Positions 17,614-24,677 of a stretch of 64,000 bases of DNA are shown piece by piece. This stretch comes from Arthrobacter sp. Soil763 (lineage in GTDB: Bacteria; Actinomycetota; Actinomycetes; Actinomycetales; Micrococcaceae): assembly GCF_001428365.1 (NCBI RefSeq), contig NZ_LMSH01000002.1:682132-746131 (forward strand). The letters are read 5' to 3'. The stretch's first letter is position 1, and the number at the start of each line of letters is the position of its first letter. Position numbers and translations under genes: made by a program. Below the pieces are notes generated by a model. It worked only from the letters and a program-made list of their open reading frames with translations, was not told where the DNA came from and did no database searches.

Positions 17614-18435
17614 TTGAAAAAGATTGACGATCTCTATTGTGAAGCCTGTGGTGTGCATTTCTCCGCCAAACCGAAGGCGGGGCCGTTCGGGTTCATGCGG
17701 GCTGGTTGCACAAGTTGTTTGTCGAAGGTCGTCCTTCCGCTAACTACTTCCATGAGGTTAACCTACTGGGCCCTCGTTGTTTTAGGTGCAACCGGTATAT
17801 CGGTGCTATGGATGCGGGGGTATTGGGTTTACTACATTGGGCCCGTTCTAACGATTGCAATTACCAGTCTAGTGATCGATCTCGTGATCAGGTCGGCGGG
17901 CGTCAGGAATGCTACAGGCGCTGATGGTAGCAAGAAGCGGCGTATAAAGAGGTTGATTAGGGAAGTCGCCTGGACGATGGGCGTTGTCACAGCCGTTCAC
18001 ATTGTAGTGGTGTTCGCGGTTGAAACAGCCGAGGTGCACACGGTTACGGATCGGCCAGAGAGCCCAGAGACGTTCACCTCGGAACAGTATCTCACCGGCA
18101 AGTATATTGTTAGACAGGACGATAATCCGGTCTGCCGGGTGGGGCAATACTATAGTGATTGCATTAATGACTATGTCAATCAGTATAACTATTCATGCGC
18201 TGATATTGAGCTGACTCTGTTTAGTTCAGTTGAATGTAAGTCGTACTTGCAAAACATAGACGACATGAAGGCTAAGGATCAGCCAGGTTGGATCGTCTCA
18301 GGCGTCGGAGGTCCCGGGCACCTCAGCCGCAGAGCCGAGGTGTCCAGCCGTGATGTTAGCAACAATGATTATGAGCCTGCCGTAACCCATTCGGCTGTCT
18401 GCTACCTAGGGTTCGTCGGAGAATGTTTACCGTGA
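17614..18435 (+). CDS. Unknown zinc-ribbon membrane protein (islet A cargo)
   Basis: 273 residues from TTG at 17614. An N-terminal zinc ribbon has CEAC at 9-12 and CTSC at about 32-35. Two helices (about 48-66 and 72-92), a basic loop KKRRIKRLIRE and a third helix (about 121-139) follow. The C-terminal half, probably extracytoplasmic, has several Cys (CRVGQYYSDC, YSCADIEL, VECKSYL) that could form disulfides. Codon use is unusually AT-rich (many AAT, TAT, ATA) compared with neighbours, suggesting acquisition. No function recognised. Confidence 0.6.
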   Translation: MKKIDDLYCEACGVHFSAKPKAGPFGFMRAGCTSCLSKVVLPLTTSMRLTYWALVVLGATGISVLWMRGYWVYYIGPVLTIAITSLVIDLVIRSAGVRNATGADGSKKRRIKRLIREVAWTMGVVTAVHIVVVFAVETAEVHTVTDRPESPETFTSEQYLTGKYIVRQDDNPVCRVGQYYSDCINDYVNQYNYSCADIELTLFSSVECKSYLQNIDDMKAKDQPGWIVSGVGGPGHLSRRAEVSSRDVSNNDYEPAVTHSAVCYLGFVGECLP

Positions 18436-18502
18436 TGCCCCTGCACTGTCGCGGATCTCGGTGAGCTTTAAACAGGCGTCCTAGAGGTTATTCGGCTACG
18501 GA

Positions 18503-18531
18503 ACGTGGTGGAGTTCCGCTTCAACGTCTAG
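18503..18531 (+). repeat. ychF 3'-end direct repeat, copy 2
   Basis: Exact 29-bp copy of the ychF 3' end including its TAG. It is preceded by AGGTTATTCGGCTACGGA, which closely resembles the bases before copy 3 but not the ychF sequence before copy 1. It is followed by the ychF terminator copy at 18557-18590. Confidence 0.85.
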
Positions 18532-18556
18532 GTCCTGGCTTCCCAAGATTTCGGAG

Positions 18557-18590
18557 ATGGCCGCTAAGAACACCTGTTCTTAGCGGCCAT
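18557..18590 (+). terminator. ychF-type hairpin terminator, copy 2
   Basis: Identical 34-nt hairpin to the one after ychF. It has no intact gene in front of it other than the 29-bp ychF remnant, which shows it was moved or duplicated with the remnant. Confidence 0.7.
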
Positions 18591-18632
18591 CGTCTTGTGA
18601 GCGTGCTGGTAAGCGAGGAGTTCCGCGCTGTA

Positions 18633-18711
18633 TCAGTCCCATGAAGATTCTGCGGCAAGGACCTGCGCCAGGTCGGTAGGGCGACTCCACAAGGCCAATG
18701 GCCCAACGGGC
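18633..18711 (-). pseudogene. C-terminal remnant of an alpha/beta hydrolase
   Basis: On the minus strand the frame ending at TGA 18633-18635 reads PVGPLALWSRPTDLAQVLAA then ESSWD. The intact hydrolase at 23099-23824 ends with PTGHWPMWSRPADLAHIIAS then EASND. The remnant is therefore a diverged 3' fragment of a homologue, with the rest of the gene gone. The corresponding stretch is missing downstream of repeat copy 3. Confidence 0.6.
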
Positions 18712-18720
18712 TGAGAAATG

Positions 18721-19221
18721 TCATTCGGACGGACGTCGACTGGCCCCGTCCGCCTCCAAACGCTGGCGTGCGGTATTCAGTCCTGGTCCGACCGGGACCT
18801 GGTCGGTAGCTGCTGCCAGCCCGAAAAGCGGCATATCGCTGTACATGCTTTCCCTGCCACCGGCGATCGTCTCGTAGGTCTCGTGCCATACGCCGACGTC
18901 GCCAGTGCCGGCGGATTTGCGCATGAACCGGCGCCAGGGCTCAAGGTGCGGCGCAGACCGGTCCGCCGCGAACCGCTGCAGGTGTTCCGGGCTCTTCCAG
19001 TAGGTGACCATGATGGTGGTCCGGCCGAACCATTGCTGGTAGCCCAGCAACCCGGCCTCCGGCGTCTTGGCCAGGTAGGCAAGCATCTTGGGCATGGCCA
19101 CCCCCACCCGTGCCACCTTCCCGAATTTCCACCACCGGTTAGCACACATCCCGATCAGGAAGACCGTGACCGGGCCCCCGGGAGCGGCGGTGAAACGCCC
19201 TATGTGTACTTGTTCCGCCAT
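18721..19221 (-). CDS. DUF4188 family protein, copy 1
   Basis: 166 residues. The conserved core FLIGMCANRWWKFGKVARVG, GYQQWFGRTTIMVTYWKS and RFAADRSAPHLEPWRRF is that of DUF4188/Monooxy_af470-like proteins, ferredoxin-like-fold proteins with no settled function. It is divergent from the TetR gene at 19276, with operator-like palindromes between them, so the TetR protein probably controls it. By eye about 84% identical to the second copy at 21929. Start ATG 19221 follows GGGGAA. Confidence 0.8.
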   Translation of the reverse strand: MAEQVHIGRFTAAPGGPVTVFLIGMCANRWWKFGKVARVGVAMPKMLAYLAKTPEAGLLGYQQWFGRTTIMVTYWKSPEHLQRFAADRSAPHLEPWRRFMRKSAGTGDVGVWHETYETIAGGRESMYSDMPLFGLAAATDQVPVGPGLNTARQRLEADGASRRPSE

Positions 19222-19234
19222 CGCTTCCCCTGTT

Positions 19235-19262
19235 CATAACAGTGTTACAGAACAGTGTTATG
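19235..19262. promoter_or_regulatory. Operator between DUF4188 and TetR genes, copy 1
   Basis: Two copies of the short palindrome AACAGTGTT, 13 bp apart within CATAACAGTGTTACAG and AACAGTGTTATG, bounded by CATAACA and TGTTATG. It overlaps the likely -10 of the TetR gene, as expected for autoregulation. The same element occurs at 22446. Confidence 0.6.
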
Positions 19263-19275
19263 CAATACTGGTGCT

Positions 19276-19845
19276 ATGGCAAGACCCATAGTTCACGACG
19301 GCAACTTGCGTCGCAGGCTGCTCGACTCCGCAGCCTCCCTGATCGCCCGCGACGGCGCCTCTGTCGTATCGCTGCGCGGTCTTGCCGCTGCCGCGGGGAC
19401 CTCCACGACGGCGGTATATTCACTCTTCGGGGGCAAGACGGAACTGCTGAGTGCCGTGCTCGACGACGGCTTCGCTTCCTTTACTGCCTCGCAACAAGAG
19501 GCAGCCGCTGGCGGCCTCGAAGCATTGGGGCGGGCCTATCGAACCTGGGCGTTGGAGCATCCGGTCCTCTATGGCTTGATGTTCGGCGGCTCACTGCCCA
19601 GTCAGGTGCCGTGCCGGCCGACGCCGGGAGCCGTTGAGCCATCGATCGGGCCGCTGTTCGCCGCGGTGGCTGCAGCGTTGCCCGGAGCCCCGGAGGACGA
19701 GATCGCCTCGATGGTCGGAGTTGTGTGGGGCCAAGTCCACGGGCTGGTGTCACTGGAACTTGCCGGCGCGCCGGCGGCTGGCTGGGCTTGGGATGCGGCC
19801 TACGATGCTGCCCTCCGGCAGATTGGCCGCTCGCTGGGACGCTAG
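19276..19845 (+). CDS. TetR family regulator with WHG-type C-terminus, copy 1
   Basis: 189 residues. HTH: DGASVVSLRGLAAAAGTSTT then AVYSLFGGKTELL (about 26-58). The C-terminal ligand domain has ALGRAYRTWALEHPVLYGLMF, the TetR_C_33/WHG type. I take ATG at 19276 rather than the GTG at 19255, which lies inside the operator; the box ATACT ends 6 nt before this ATG, so the mRNA may be leaderless. By eye about 83% identical to the copy at 22487. Probably represses itself and the divergent DUF4188 gene. Confidence 0.85.
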   Translation: MARPIVHDGNLRRRLLDSAASLIARDGASVVSLRGLAAAAGTSTTAVYSLFGGKTELLSAVLDDGFASFTASQQEAAAGGLEALGRAYRTWALEHPVLYGLMFGGSLPSQVPCRPTPGAVEPSIGPLFAAVAAALPGAPEDEIASMVGVVWGQVHGLVSLELAGAPAAGWAWDAAYDAALRQIGRSLGR

Positions 19846-20133
19846 GGGAGTGCGGCCCGCAGTATGCCGGGGGATCGCGGCGTCGGCCAGCAGTCATGAA
19901 TGGGAGTCTCAAGACGATCGGCGGCGAAATCGTCGGTGTGGTCCCCTCTGCGCCAAGTCTCCACGAACAGTGGCCAACCGTGAGAACGCCAATTGCGATT
20001 GGGGACCTGCTAGTTTCGCCAAGGATGGCTATCTCGAAATCAGGTGTCGTCTCTTGGGAGCAGTGGCTGCCACATGTCCGAAAACAGGGCTCTCAGTTTC
20101 CGCTGGGGGACAGTATGCAAAGAGGGATCGCAG

Positions 20134-20724
20134 ATGATCGATGACAATGAAATGCTGCTGATGCTGCGACTCGAGCCACTTGACCGCTCAGCCAAAACGG
20201 CCTTCGCGGCCGCGTGTGCCCAGCGCCTCGTGCATTTGTCCAACCGGTACTCTCAGCAAGTAGGCGACTCGTTGCGTGAGCAGCGACTCGCCGTCATCGT
20301 CTCGGCGGCCTCGCAAGCAGCCGCTGGGCGGGGCATCGATGCGACCCGAATGAAGGCTGAAGCAGAGGCCATGGTTCCGGACGAGGACGAAGAAGGGTGG
20401 TCGGCAGGTAGAACCTACGCTGGCAACGCCGCAGCCGCTGCCGCCTACGCGCTGCGGACCTGGCTCACCAACGACCCTCAAGAGGCCGCCTGGGCAGCTC
20501 GGCAGCTCTTAGATACGGCAGATCTCGCTTACTCTCAGGCGATCCGCGGCGGCGACCTTACCTCCGAGGATGAGGAAAAAGCATACCTGGAGTCTCCAGT
20601 CTTCCAGTCAGTCACGTTCGCCATCCAGCGCGATCTCGAGGCAATAGAGACTGGCCGCTCGTGGTCCGAGTTGCGTCAGAGAGCCGAATTGGAGGGAAAG
20701 GATTGGGTTGCCTCCATGCCGTAG
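20134..20724 (+). CDS. Unknown helical protein (islet B cargo)
   Basis: 196 residues, predicted nearly all helical, acidic, no membrane segment. The opening LRLEPLDRSAKTAFAAACAQRLVHLSNRY and the later WAARQLLDTADLAY recall the layout of DUF416-type proteins, but the match is weak and I do not assign it. The ATG at 20134 follows AAAGAGGGA; earlier in-frame starts (20044) lack such a site. The 288 bp before it (19846-20133) show no convincing gene. The next gene begins 67 bp later on the same strand. Confidence 0.6.
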   Translation: MIDDNEMLLMLRLEPLDRSAKTAFAAACAQRLVHLSNRYSQQVGDSLREQRLAVIVSAASQAAAGRGIDATRMKAEAEAMVPDEDEEGWSAGRTYAGNAAAAAAYALRTWLTNDPQEAAWAARQLLDTADLAYSQAIRGGDLTSEDEEKAYLESPVFQSVTFAIQRDLEAIETGRSWSELRQRAELEGKDWVASMP

Positions 20725-20791
20725 CGTTTCGGCTGTCCTGTCCGCTAAGCGCCCTTTAGCGGCTGGTGGCGCCGAATGCCATACTTGGCGC

Positions 20792-21700
20792 ATGTCTGGA
20801 AATGCACCCGCCGAGGACAACCAACCGCTGTTCGCGCGGCCAATTCGGCTTGTCGACGGTGTCAACTTCTCCACTTGGCCTGACCTCAAGTGGAGCCGAG
20901 CTAATACCCACATCGCGGCGATGCAATCGAAATTCGGCGAGTGGCACGCCAGCGCGCCCGTATCGGTTGAAGCCGTGTTGCGCGATGACCGCCAAGGAAT
21001 CGACCTGGTTGCCCGCGTTCCACGTGGAATACCGAAGCACGAATGGTCGCTTGATCTCGGCGATGCGTTGCACAACCTCCGCAGCGCATTCGACGCTGTG
21101 GCATGGGGTATGGCCCACTTCAACGATGCGCAGCCCACTCGGCCGAAGAATGTCACCTTCCCAATCTGCGAGGATGAAAAGCGGTGGAAAGAAGCAGTCA
21201 AGGCTTGGATCGGCGATATACACCCGGCGTTCCAAGAGCGGCTACGGATCATGCAGCCGTTCACCTATGCGTCTGGCGGCCTGACAGTATTGTCGATGCT
21301 CCACGACCTCGACATCCAGGACAAGCATCGCGAGATCTTGACGGTCTCGGCTGACCTGCATTCGGTTAATCTGTCCGGATCATTCGAATACGAGAACCAC
21401 GACACCGCAGCCATGCCACGGGTGGAGATGTACTCCGATATCAAGTTTGCCGATGGTGTGGTGCTCGGGACAATCCACGCTGGAGCGCACATTCGGATGG
21501 TCGGTGAGATGATCCTTCGCCCAGAGATCAAGGTGCAGTTGATCTACGAGAGCGCTGCGCACGATGTTGTACCGATGCTCCAGCAGTTTGCCGTGGAGAC
21601 TCGGCGTTGCCTCGACATCCTGATGTCTGGACTTGCTGAGCCGGACGAATCAGAAGAGGCGGAATGGACGCCGATGGAGGTGGGACCCCACTCTGCGTAG
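20792..21700 (+). CDS. Unknown soluble protein with DALHNLRSAFD motif (islet B cargo)
   Basis: 302 residues. The motif LGDALHNLRSAFDAVAWGM (about 88-106) is found in many uncharacterised bacterial proteins, followed by KNVTFPICEDEKRWK and HDLDIQDKHREIL, where the His/Asp/Lys-rich DxxDKHR is conserved in the same group. No signal peptide or membrane helix. The C-terminus is acidic (EPDESEEAEW). Likely co-transcribed with the gene at 20134. Function unknown; the helical HxLR region may be HEPN-like, but that is speculation. Confidence 0.65.
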   Translation: MSGNAPAEDNQPLFARPIRLVDGVNFSTWPDLKWSRANTHIAAMQSKFGEWHASAPVSVEAVLRDDRQGIDLVARVPRGIPKHEWSLDLGDALHNLRSAFDAVAWGMAHFNDAQPTRPKNVTFPICEDEKRWKEAVKAWIGDIHPAFQERLRIMQPFTYASGGLTVLSMLHDLDIQDKHREILTVSADLHSVNLSGSFEYENHDTAAMPRVEMYSDIKFADGVVLGTIHAGAHIRMVGEMILRPEIKVQLIYESAAHDVVPMLQQFAVETRRCLDILMSGLAEPDESEEAEWTPMEVGPHSA

Positions 21701-21777
21701 CGGCTGGTGTCCAGACGCTGCGTACGGATGAGGCGGGCCTGAGCGGCGGCCTCTGCGCCAGGTTATTCCGTGACGGA

Positions 21778-21806
21778 ACGTGGTGGAGTTCCGCTTCAAC
21801 GTCTAG
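21778..21806 (+). repeat. ychF 3'-end direct repeat, copy 3
   Basis: Exact 29-bp copy of the ychF 3' end. The preceding AGGTTATTCCGTGACGGA matches the bases before copy 2 at about 15 of 18 positions, so the repeat is part of a longer shared junction. Confidence 0.85.
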
Positions 21807-21831
21807 GTCCTGGCTTCCTAAGATTTCGGCG

Positions 21832-21864
21832 ATGGCCGCTAAGACACCTGTTCTTAGCGGCCAT
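21832..21864 (+). terminator. ychF-type hairpin terminator, copy 3 (one base lost)
   Basis: Same hairpin as at 16521 and 18557 except that the left arm reads AAGACACC instead of AAGAACACC, leaving a one-base bulge. This suggests relaxed selection on this copy. Confidence 0.65.
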
Positions 21865-21928
21865 CGTCTTGTGAGTGTGCTGGTAAGCGAGGAGTTCCGC
21901 GCTGTATGGCCGCGCGGGCTGTGAAATC

Positions 21929-22432
21929 TCATTCGGGCGGACGTCGACTGACCCCGTCCGCCTCCAAACGCTGGCGGGCGGTGTTCAAGCCTGCTCCCAC
22001 CGGGACATGCCCGGTAGCGGCTGCCAGCCCGACGACCGGCATGTCGCTGTACACGCTTTCCCTGCCACCCGGCATCGTCTCATAGGTCTCGTGCCACACG
22101 CCGATGTCCCCGGTGCCGGCTGATTCGCGCATAAACCGGCGCCAGGGCTCAAGGTGCGGTGCCGAACGGTCGGCCGCGAACCGCTGCAGATGCTCCGGGC
22201 TTTTCCAGTAGCTGAGCATGATGGTGGTCCGCCCGAACCATTGCTGGTAGCCCAGCAACCCGGCTTCCGGATCCTGGGCCAGGTGGGCCAGCATCCTGGG
22301 CATGGCCGCGCCTACCCGTGCCACCTTCCCGAACTTCCACCACCGGTTCGCGCGCATTCCTATCAGGAAAACCGTCACCGGGCCGTCCCCGGGTTCTGCG
22401 GTGAACCGCCCTGTGTGCACTTTTGCCGACAT
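21929..22432 (-). CDS. DUF4188 family protein, copy 2
   Basis: 167 residues, same family as the gene at 18721 (FLIGMRANRWWKFGKVARVG; GYQQWFGRTTIMLSYWKS). Differences from copy 1 are spread along the length, about 26 positions, which argues against a recent duplication. ATG at 22432 has a strong AGGAGG site. Divergent from the second TetR gene across the same type of operator. This copy is probably the resident locus, because it is followed by the intact hydrolase. Confidence 0.8.
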   Translation of the reverse strand: MSAKVHTGRFTAEPGDGPVTVFLIGMRANRWWKFGKVARVGAAMPRMLAHLAQDPEAGLLGYQQWFGRTTIMLSYWKSPEHLQRFAADRSAPHLEPWRRFMRESAGTGDIGVWHETYETMPGGRESVYSDMPVVGLAAATGHVPVGAGLNTARQRLEADGVSRRPPE

Positions 22433-22445
22433 GTGTCCTCCTCGT

Positions 22446-22473
22446 CATAACAGTGTTATGAAACAGTGTTATG
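22446..22473. promoter_or_regulatory. Operator between DUF4188 and TetR genes, copy 2
   Basis: CATAACAGTGTTATG followed by AAACAGTGTTATG: two AACAGTGTT palindromes 14 bp apart, conserved in arrangement with 19235-19262 although the flanking genes have diverged. TAATAC at 22474-22479 could be the -10 of the TetR gene. Confidence 0.6.
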
Positions 22474-22486
22474 TAATACTGGTGCT

Positions 22487-23056
22487 ATGGCAAGACCTGT
22501 AATCCACGACGAGAGCCTGCGTCGCAAGCTGCTCGACACTGCAGCCATCCTTATCGCGCGGGATGGTGGTGGCTCCGCGTCGCTGCGCAGTATCGCCGCT
22601 GCCGCCGGCACGTCGACGACGGCGGTGTATTCGCTCTACGGGGGCAAGGCGGAACTGTTGACTGCCGTACTCGACGACGGCTTCGCTTCCTTTGCCGAGG
22701 CCCAACAAGAGGCCGCTTCTGCCGGCCTCGAAGCGTTGGGCAGGGCCTACCGAACCTGGGCGCTGAAGCATCCGGTCCTGTACGGCCTGATGTTCAACGG
22801 CGTTCTCGCCAGCCGGGTGCCGTGCCGGCCGACGCCAGGAGCCGCTGAGCCCTCGATCGCACCGCTGTTCGCTGCGGTTGCAGCAGCGCTGCCCGGAGCA
22901 GCGGACGACGAGGTCGCCTCGATGGTCGGCGTCGTTTGGGGCCAGGTCCACGGGTTGGTGTCACTGGAACTGGCCGGTGTGCCGGCGCCTGGCCGGAGTT
23001 GGGATGCGGCCTATGATGCCGCCCTTCGGCAGATTGGCCGCTCGCTCGGACGCTGA
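22487..23056 (+). CDS. TetR family regulator with WHG-type C-terminus, copy 2
   Basis: 189 residues. The HTH SLRSIAAAAGTSTT then AVYSLYGGKAELL is nearly identical to copy 1 in the recognition helix, so both regulators should bind both operators. The C-terminal part has ALGRAYRTWALKHPVLYGLMF. The start at 22487 matches copy 1; an in-frame GTG at 22466 lies inside the operator. Similarity with copy 1 ends at the stop codon. The hydrolase converges from downstream. Confidence 0.85.
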   Translation: MARPVIHDESLRRKLLDTAAILIARDGGGSASLRSIAAAAGTSTTAVYSLYGGKAELLTAVLDDGFASFAEAQQEAASAGLEALGRAYRTWALKHPVLYGLMFNGVLASRVPCRPTPGAAEPSIAPLFAAVAAALPGAADDEVASMVGVVWGQVHGLVSLELAGVPAPGRSWDAAYDAALRQIGRSLGR

Positions 23057-23098
23057 GCGTCCGGTCGTGGGCAAGCCCCTCGGGAGGAGGGTAGTGAG

Positions 23099-23824
23099 TC
23101 AGTCGTTCGAGGCTTCCGATGCAATGATGTGAGCGAGGTCGGCCGGGCGACTCCACATCGGCCAGTGGCCGGTCGGAAGGTCGACGTAGTGAACGCTTTT
23201 TAGCCTGGCAACCTCGGCGAACATGGGATGGCCGGCCTTGACCAGTTCCTGTACCTGCGCACTCGGCATTGAGCTGCACACGAAAGTGGTGGGCACGTCG
23301 AAGCGGGCGTCGTTTGTCAGCTGGACGACCTGGCGAAGGACGGTTCCGGGCTCCGACACTGCGCGGTCGCGGAACCGCTCCAGGGCATCGGCGCTGAGGC
23401 CCTCGATGCTGGCCTGCTCGCCGAGCATCTCAAATGGTGGCAGCGGGAGTCCCTCCAGATCCTCCGGGAAGTCGGGGGCGAACGCGACGCCGGGCGCTGC
23501 CGGGCCGCTGTCGACCCAGATGACGCGGCTGAACAGCTCGGGGTGGCGATCGAGGACAAGACTCACCGGTGCGTTGGCTCCGCTGTGCGCCACGACGACC
23601 ACCGGCCGGGAGCTGTCCATGGCGGCCTGTTCGATCGCCGCCGCCTGCTCCTCCAGCGTTCTGCTCAACCGGCCGGTATCTGTTTCGTCGAGGCCCGGCA
23701 GGGTCAGCGGGATGGCCCGGTGGGCCGAGGAAGTCAGGTGTTCCAGGACTTCGTCCCATGCCCACGCCCCCAGCCAATGGCCCGGAATCAGCAGGATCGT
23801 CGAAATGCTTGTTTCTGTTGTCAT
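23099..23824 (-). CDS. Alpha/beta hydrolase
   Basis: 241 residues. The oxyanion region LIPGHWLGAWAWDEV (12-26) and nucleophile Ser81 in VVVVAHSGANAPV are visible; the elbow is AHSGA, so the first Gly of GxSxG is Ala. A catalytic His is likely in TGHWPMWSRP near the C-terminus. It resembles esterase/EstC-like hydrolases of small molecules. It is divergent from the WYL regulator (73 bp between starts), which may regulate it. A remnant of a related gene lies at 18633-18711. Confidence 0.8.
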   Translation of the reverse strand: MTTETSISTILLIPGHWLGAWAWDEVLEHLTSSAHRAIPLTLPGLDETDTGRLSRTLEEQAAAIEQAAMDSSRPVVVVAHSGANAPVSLVLDRHPELFSRVIWVDSGPAAPGVAFAPDFPEDLEGLPLPPFEMLGEQASIEGLSADALERFRDRAVSEPGTVLRQVVQLTNDARFDVPTTFVCSSMPSAQVQELVKAGHPMFAEVARLKSVHYVDLPTGHWPMWSRPADLAHIIASEASND

Positions 23825-23897
23825 GCCACCATCCTCGCCCGCCTCCCGGACAACTGTGTGGCACTATTTATGGCACGGATCAACGACGGGTGAGGAA

Positions 23898-24593
23898 ATG
23901 AAGCGAGTCGAGCGGCTGCATGCATTGTCGGAAATGCTGCGACGCAGCCGGTCCCGTGGATGCACTGCCGACCGGCTGGCTATTGAGTTCGGCGTGTCTG
24001 TGCGCACGATCAAGCGCGATATCGACGCTTTGGAGAACAGCGGGGCTCCGATCTGGTCCCGTCCGGGACCTCGCGGCGGTTATGGCCTGGCTAGTCAGGC
24101 TGATCTCCCACCTGTGAGACTGACGTCGGCCCAAGCGGTGGCTCTTCTCGCGGCGGTTTCAGCGGCCCCTGATGCGCCCTACGCTGATCTTGCCTCCGTC
24201 GCCATCGGTAAGATTCTCCACGTGCTCGATCCCCGGACCCGGCTGAAGGTCGATGAACTAGCACGCCGCATCTGGGTCAACACGGACCAACCCGGAACGC
24301 GGGCCGTTCGATCGGCCCTTGAAGAAGCGATGTCCGAGCAACAGGTCGTTCGCATCCGCTACACCGCACAAAATGGTAATGAGACCGCCAGGGACGTCGA
24401 ACCAGTCATCTTCGCCTCAACCAACGGCCACTGGCACTTAATTGGTTGGTGCCGGCTACGTAACGAGATGCGCTGGTTCCGTGTGAGCCGCATCGGGCAC
24501 GCCACCGTAACCACGACGCCCTGCGGCACCCATACCGTTGAGGAGATCGGTATCCCGCCAGCAACCTCCAGGTCAGTTCACGTTGCCGGTTGA
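23898..24593 (+). CDS. YafY-type HTH and WYL domain regulator
   Basis: 231 residues. An N-terminal winged HTH (LHALSEMLRRSRSRGCTADR then LAIEFGVSVRTIKRDIDAL, 6-44) with the RxGP..GGY wing (GPRGGYGLAS) is followed by a WYL domain (VEPVIFASTNGHWHLIGWCR then RNEMRWFRVSRI, about 175-210). WYL regulators sense small ligands or nucleic acid. At 231 residues it is shorter than typical full-length forms, lacking most of the WCX extension. Start ATG 23898 follows GAGGAAA. Likely partner of the divergent hydrolase gene. Confidence 0.85.
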   Translation: MKRVERLHALSEMLRRSRSRGCTADRLAIEFGVSVRTIKRDIDALENSGAPIWSRPGPRGGYGLASQADLPPVRLTSAQAVALLAAVSAAPDAPYADLASVAIGKILHVLDPRTRLKVDELARRIWVNTDQPGTRAVRSALEEAMSEQQVVRIRYTAQNGNETARDVEPVIFASTNGHWHLIGWCRLRNEMRWFRVSRIGHATVTTTPCGTHTVEEIGIPPATSRSVHVAG

Positions 24594-24677
24594 TGCAAGC
24601 CGCAACTAGCCGAAGCAGGTGCCTTTGATAGCTTGGAACCGGTGGGAACGACGGGGAAGCGCGACGAAAGGAATCCC

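Larger units (their letters stand above)
16496..18502. mobile_element. Islet A between ychF repeat copies 1 and 2
   Basis: About 2.0 kb bounded by two exact copies of the ychF 3' end. It carries a small membrane protein with a frame problem, a 39-codon membrane peptide and a zinc-ribbon membrane protein. The stretch 17500-18450 is visibly AT-richer than the surroundings. No integrase, transposase or terminal inverted repeat is present. The islet interpretation is inference from the repeats. Confidence 0.45.
18503..21777. mobile_element. Islet B between ychF repeat copies 2 and 3
   Basis: About 3.3 kb: terminator copy, a hydrolase C-terminal remnant, a divergent DUF4188/TetR pair, and two unknown genes. 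The DUF4188/TetR part is homologous to 21778-23056, so the block looks like a second version of the same locus placed in tandem. No recombinase gene is present. Boundaries are defined by the repeats and are inferential. Confidence 0.45.

Noticed and set aside
19896..20144. 82-codon frame (MNGSLKTIGGEIVGVV...) between TetR copy 1 and the 20134 gene
   Set aside because: No ribosome-binding site, no motif, overlaps the better-supported start at 20134 by 11 bp. Left open as a remote possibility.
16496..21777. Insertion-sequence explanation for the ychF repeats
   Set aside because: No transposase, no terminal inverted repeats, and the repeated 29 bp is gene 3' end plus terminator rather than a short target duplication.
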